A stretch of 34,742 bases of DNA from an uncultured Bacilli bacterium. Lineage in GTDB: Bacteria; Bacillota_I; Bacilli_A; RF39; UBA660. The notes under the pieces were generated by a model. That model was given only the letters and a program-made list of their open reading frames with translations, was not told the origin of the DNA and did no database searches. Made by a program: the position numbers and the translations under genes. Of the stretch, positions 31,983 through 34,742 are shown piece after piece. The stretch lies in the NCBI GenBank assembly GCA_947631365.1, contig CANRLB010000001.1, positions 1 through 34,742 on the forward strand, given 5' to 3'. Each line of letters begins with the position of its first letter. Positions within the stretch are counted from its first letter, which is position 1.

Positions 31983-33227
31983 CTATTTGTTAATTTTTCT
32001 AGCTAAACCTTTTTCTACTTCTTTTTTTCCTATTAAATTACTTGTAGAGATACTAAAAGTTTCAGACATATTTTCAATTAACTTTTCAACAAATTCAGTT
32101 AAATTGCTTTTTTCAATTATTTCTTTTAATTCTTGATAAGAAACATTCGCTAGTGTATTAGTTAAAGTATTAAAATCACTAGTATGAACATTAATATATG
32201 TAACTAATTCCGTAATAAAACTTTCTTTTAATTCCTTATCAATATCCATTAATTCTAAAGAAGCTATTATTTTTTCAAAATCATCTTTAGTAAATTTACC
32301 ATCAGTTAAAGAGATGATATTTACAGTTTCTTTTTCTTCTTTTTTATGTTTTCTTCTATTTAAGATATTATAAATGACTTTTATTTCATAACCATTTTTT
32401 AAAACAACAATAGTATCAGCAGCACCATAATAAATTTTAGAAGATACTTGCTCTTTTTCATATTCATCTACTTCTAAATTGGCAAAACAATCCGGCAAAA
32501 AATGTCTAATATTAGCTGTTTTAATATTACCATCTAAAATAACTGCTCCTCTAAAACCTAAACTATCAGCATAATCACCAATACAATAAATTGAACCATC
32601 ATCTGCACTTTTTTTTACGTCTTTCTCAAATAATGTGCCAAAATTCCAGATATTTCGTCTTGGATTTTGAAATATGTTATCAACATAACCATAAAGCCAT
32701 TGATTAAAATCACCAGCAGACGAATATTTAAACTTTAAAACGCCAAAATATGGATAGGCGTATTCAAAATAAGGATTATTAAGCTTATCATTATCATGAG
32801 TTACATTATATAAAGTAAGATCACGATGTGGTCCAAAGTTTAAATTAGAAAACTGTTCATTTGCTTCTAAACAATAAGTTCCATACTTAGTGGTAACATC
32901 GGCATAACATCGAGAATATAATAAATTATTTTCTCTTAAGTCACTAATCTTTTTAGTAACTTCAATATAATCTACGGAGCTAGTTACACTATAATATTCT
33001 TCTTCAATAATCCCAGTCGTAAGATTCTCTTTTTTAAAACAAATGGCATTTTTCTTAAAATATTGTCTAAAGCCAAATGATCTTTTTAAAGTATAAAGAC
33101 AATTATTCTCTTTATCTAAATACTTTACTTTGCCATCTCTTTCTAAAATAAATTTAAGATCTTCTCTTGACATCTTAAAAATTTCGCCAAAATCATTAAA
33201 ATTATTAGTTTTTTGTTCTTTTTCCAT
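31983..33227 (-). CDS. Unknown protein, tandem paralogue 1
   Basis: A 414-residue protein, the first of the unknown group after rplT, from which it is separated by 50 bases. It has the same architecture as the following paralogue: beta-rich N-terminal part with TTKYGTYCLEANE, middle block GFRGAVILDGNIKT, SSKIYYGAADT, then helical C-terminus (TKDDFEKIIASLELMD; FITELVTYINVHT). A TATAAT about 25 bases before the ATG lacks a good -35, so transcription may also continue from rplT. GAGGAG precedes the ATG. Function unknown; the two copies have diverged strongly, so the duplication is old. Confidence 0.8.
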   Translation of the reverse strand: MEKEQKTNNFNDFGEIFKMSREDLKFILERDGKVKYLDKENNCLYTLKRSFGFRQYFKKNAICFKKENLTTGIIEEEYYSVTSSVDYIEVTKKISDLRENNLLYSRCYADVTTKYGTYCLEANEQFSNLNFGPHRDLTLYNVTHDNDKLNNPYFEYAYPYFGVLKFKYSSAGDFNQWLYGYVDNIFQNPRRNIWNFGTLFEKDVKKSADDGSIYCIGDYADSLGFRGAVILDGNIKTANIRHFLPDCFANLEVDEYEKEQVSSKIYYGAADTIVVLKNGYEIKVIYNILNRRKHKKEEKETVNIISLTDGKFTKDDFEKIIASLELMDIDKELKESFITELVTYINVHTSDFNTLTNTLANVSYQELKEIIEKSNLTEFVEKLIENMSETFSISTSNLIGKKEVEKGLARKINK

Positions 33228-33277
33228 AATTTTCTCCTCTTATAGTTTTCTATTATAACATAAGAAAAAAATAATTA

Positions 33278-33808
33278 CTATCTTAAATTCTCTAGTAATT
33301 CTTCTTTTTTCATAGTACTATAACCTTTAATACCTGCTTCTTTAGCCATTGCTTTTAATTCAGTTAAAGTTTTAGTACTTAAATCTTCTTTTTTAGTAGT
33401 TTTTTTAGTTTCTTTTACTTCTTCTTTTACAGTTTTTGGAGCACTTACTTTACCATTTAGGGCATCATTTGCTACTTTAACAAGTTCTGTAAAAGATTTT
33501 GGATCGTTAATTGCTATTTCAGATAACATTTTACGATTAATTGTAATACCAGCTTTATTTAAACCAGCAATAAATTTAGAATAGCTGATATCATTCATAC
33601 GACATGCTGCATTAATTCTTGTAATCCATAATTTACGGAAGTTTCTTTTATTTTGTCTTCTATCTCTAAAAGCATAAGCTCCACTATGGAATAATTGTTC
33701 TTGAGCAGTCTTATATAATCTATGTTTACTACCAAAATAACCTTTTGCTTGTTTTAAAACTTTACGTCTTCTATTTTTTGATACGTTTCCGCCTTTAACT
33801 CTTGCCAT
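33278..33808 (-). CDS. rplT: 50S ribosomal protein L20 with C-terminal Rho_N/SAP-like extension
   Basis: Residues 1-118 are a complete L20 ([40 protein letters not shown]), which binds 23S rRNA and, in Bacillus, represses its own operon. Beyond the normal end (about 118 residues in most bacteria) there is a Lys/Glu/Thr linker (about 122-142). Then comes a 34-residue unit, [20 protein letters not shown] followed by KEELLENL, which has the pattern of the Rho N-terminal/SAP-like nucleic-acid-binding helix pair. The extension is in frame, with no sign of frameshift. It is the last gene of infC-rpmI-rplT. Confidence 0.96.
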   Translation of the reverse strand: MARVKGGNVSKNRRRKVLKQAKGYFGSKHRLYKTAQEQLFHSGAYAFRDRRQNKRNFRKLWITRINAACRMNDISYSKFIAGLNKAGITINRKMLSEIAINDPKSFTELVKVANDALNGKVSAPKTVKEEVKETKKTTKKEDLSTKTLTELKAMAKEAGIKGYSTMKKEELLENLR

Positions 33809-33823
33809 TTTTCTTCCCCCTCA

Positions 33824-34012
33824 CTAGATAACAGATTTTAATCTGCTAGCTTCTCCTTTCGCTAAAACTCCTTTATTTCTTCTTTGGCGTACAGCTTTTG
33901 AAGAATCTTTACTTGTTTTATGATTACCATTACCTTTTTTATAAGTAAGGGTACCATTCTTCTTTACTTTAAGCACTTTACTACTTGCTTTATGTGTTTT
34001 TTGTTTTCCCAT
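33824..34012 (-). CDS. rpmI: 50S ribosomal protein L35
   Basis: A 62-residue basic ribosomal protein with the L35 pattern: KQKTHKASSKVLKVKKNGTL, a KTSKDSS segment and a C-terminal RQRRNKGVLAKGEASRLK. It lies between infC and rplT in the universal infC-rpmI-rplT order, 15 bases ahead of rplT. Confidence 0.97.
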   Translation of the reverse strand: MGKQKTHKASSKVLKVKKNGTLTYKKGNGNHKTSKDSSKAVRQRRNKGVLAKGEASRLKSVI

Positions 34013-34033
34013 AATTAATTCTCCTTCTACTAC

Positions 34034-34555
34034 TTATTTTTTAGGTGCTATTAGCATAGACATTTGTCTACCTTCTAATTTCGGTTCAGCTTCAATTTGA
34101 CCAAATTCAGCTAAACTTTCAGCAAACTTTAATAAGACATCTTTGCCTAATTCGGTATGGGCCATTTCACGGCCTTTAAATCTAATAAAGGCTTTGATTT
34201 TGTGGCCTTTTTTTAAATAATCGCTCGCATTTTTAACTCTTGTTTCAAAATCATGGACATCAATTCTAACTGATAAGCGATATTCTTTGATATCTTTATT
34301 ACTTTCTCTTTGTTTCTTTTGCGTTTCTTTTAACTTTTTTTGTCTTTCATAACGATATTTATTATAATCCATTATTTTAGCTACCGCTGGTGTACTATTT
34401 TCGCTCATTAAAACTAGATCAAGTCCAGCATATGATGCAAGGGTTAGAGCATCTTCAATTTTTTTGACACCCATCTTTTCCCCATTTGGTCCAATTACCA
34501 TAAGTTCTGCTACTCTAATTTGTTCATTAATAGGTAGCTCTTCTGTTTTTGCTAT
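34034..34555 (-). CDS. infC: Translation initiation factor IF-3, AUA start
   Basis: IF-3 binds the 30S subunit and checks start-codon/initiator tRNA pairing. The body is complete: N-domain ELPINEQIRVAELMVIGPNG, linker KYRYERQKKLKETQKKQRES, C-domain EYRLSVRIDVHDFETRVKNA with MAHTELGKDVL. I place the start at ATA (34553-34555), eight bases after a perfect GGAGG. In-frame TTG (34570) and GTG (34564) lie inside that Shine-Dalgarno, and the first in-frame ATG would remove part of the N-domain. infC using a non-canonical start (AUU in E. coli and Bacillus) is a known autoregulatory feature. 173 residues. Confidence 0.93.
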   Translation of the reverse strand: MAKTEELPINEQIRVAELMVIGPNGEKMGVKKIEDALTLASYAGLDLVLMSENSTPAVAKIMDYNKYRYERQKKLKETQKKQRESNKDIKEYRLSVRIDVHDFETRVKNASDYLKKGHKIKAFIRFKGREMAHTELGKDVLLKFAESLAEFGQIEAEPKLEGRQMSMLIAPKK

Positions 34556-34571
34556 ACAAAGCACCTCCAAT

Positions 34572-34673
34572 AATTAAAAAGTGAGTATAATCTATACCCA
34601 CTATAAAACCATATTAATAAATAATTATTTTTATCGGCTTTTTACCCATTACTATGGTAATCGGGTGGATATA
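34572..34673 (-). promoter_or_regulatory. infC-rpmI-rplT leader with switchable attenuator (L20-leader type)
   Basis: Terminator: GTGGGTATA (minus 34593-34601) pairs with TATACTCAC (34581-34589), loop of three, then five T, ending just before the infC ribosome binding site. Alternative: upstream TATATCCAC (34665-34673) can pair with the same GTGGGTATA (eight Watson-Crick pairs and one G-U), which would prevent the terminator. A third hairpin ACCC-G-ATTAC/GTAAT-GGGT (34644-34666) lies between. In B. subtilis L20 controls this leader by transcription attenuation. Confidence 0.7.
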
Positions 34674-34701
34674 AATCGCTTTCCTTTTTAACAACATCAA
34701 T

Positions 34702-34731
34702 ATCTTAACACTATAATATATGAATTGTCAA
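34702..34731 (-). promoter_or_regulatory. Sigma-A promoter of infC-rpmI-rplT
   Basis: Minus strand TTGACA (34726-34731), 18-base spacer, TAAGAT (34702-34707). It gives a leader of about 140 bases to the infC start, enough for the attenuator. Confidence 0.7.
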
Positions 34732-34742
34732 GCATTTTATGC

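Overview
The window is a gene-dense, very AT-rich stretch of a low-GC Gram-positive (Bacillota, Bacilli-type) chromosome. It encodes a spore former: spoIIM, spoIVB, spoIIGA, sigE, sigG, a ylmC/ymxH homologue and a yqfQ homologue are all present. Base composition, small gene sizes and heavy use of A/T-ending codons recall uncultured gut Bacilli close to the Erysipelotrichales/RF39/Mollicutes side of the tree, but the genetic code is standard. TGA ends comGB (overlapping the comC start as ATGA) and lspA (overlapping the rluD start as TTGA), and tryptophan is TGG throughout. The taxonomic placement is inference; no rRNA gene is present.

Layout. 1-3300: the 5' end of a P-loop gene, spoIIM with a sigma-E-like promoter, a divergent 33-residue membrane peptide, then comGB-comC (type II secretion/competence pseudopilus). 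3300-7070: yqfQ convergent with the dnaG-sigA-trmK operon, matching the B. subtilis yqf neighbourhood. 7270-10140: a reduced two-gene rnfC/rnfD-like membrane redox module and a PD-(D/E)XK (Rpn-type) nuclease. 10350-14170: the pseudopilus ATPase gene, spoIVB, a DUF218 protein and the C55-P translocase popT. 14167-18230: a lineage-specific block with a 724-residue repeat protein, two paralogous coiled-coil proteins and the remains of a third copy. 18316-21981: M23 peptidase, rhomboid protease, a small membrane protein, rluD and lspA. 22022-28706: murE, ylmC, a 28-codon ORF, sigG, sigE, spoIIGA, ftsZ and ftsA (all minus strand), a compact version of the B. subtilis fts-spoIIG-ylm cluster. 28753-33227: five unrecognised genes, two of them tandem paralogues. 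33278-34742: rplT, rpmI, infC and a structured infC leader.

How the genes fit together. Sporulation and division are tied at the ftsZ/spoIIGA junction, where a strong terminator hairpin carries two inverted Spo0A-box-like sequences next to a TATAAT. SpoIIGA would process pro-sigma-E; sigma-E would drive spoIIM; sigG has a forespore-type promoter; SpoIVB would signal from forespore to mother cell. MurE, LspA, PopT, FtsA and FtsZ are envelope and division functions. DnaG, SigA, TrmK, IF3, L35, L20 and RluD are information-processing housekeeping. No tRNA, rRNA, CRISPR array, insertion sequence or attachment site was seen, and there is no gene-free stretch over 300 bases. The most interesting items are the 28-residue SpoVM-like peptide between sigG and ylmC, the Spo0A-like palindrome inside the ftsZ terminator, the AUA-started infC with its switchable leader, the L20-Rho_N fusion, the stripped-down RnfCD pair, and the two lineage-specific gene families.
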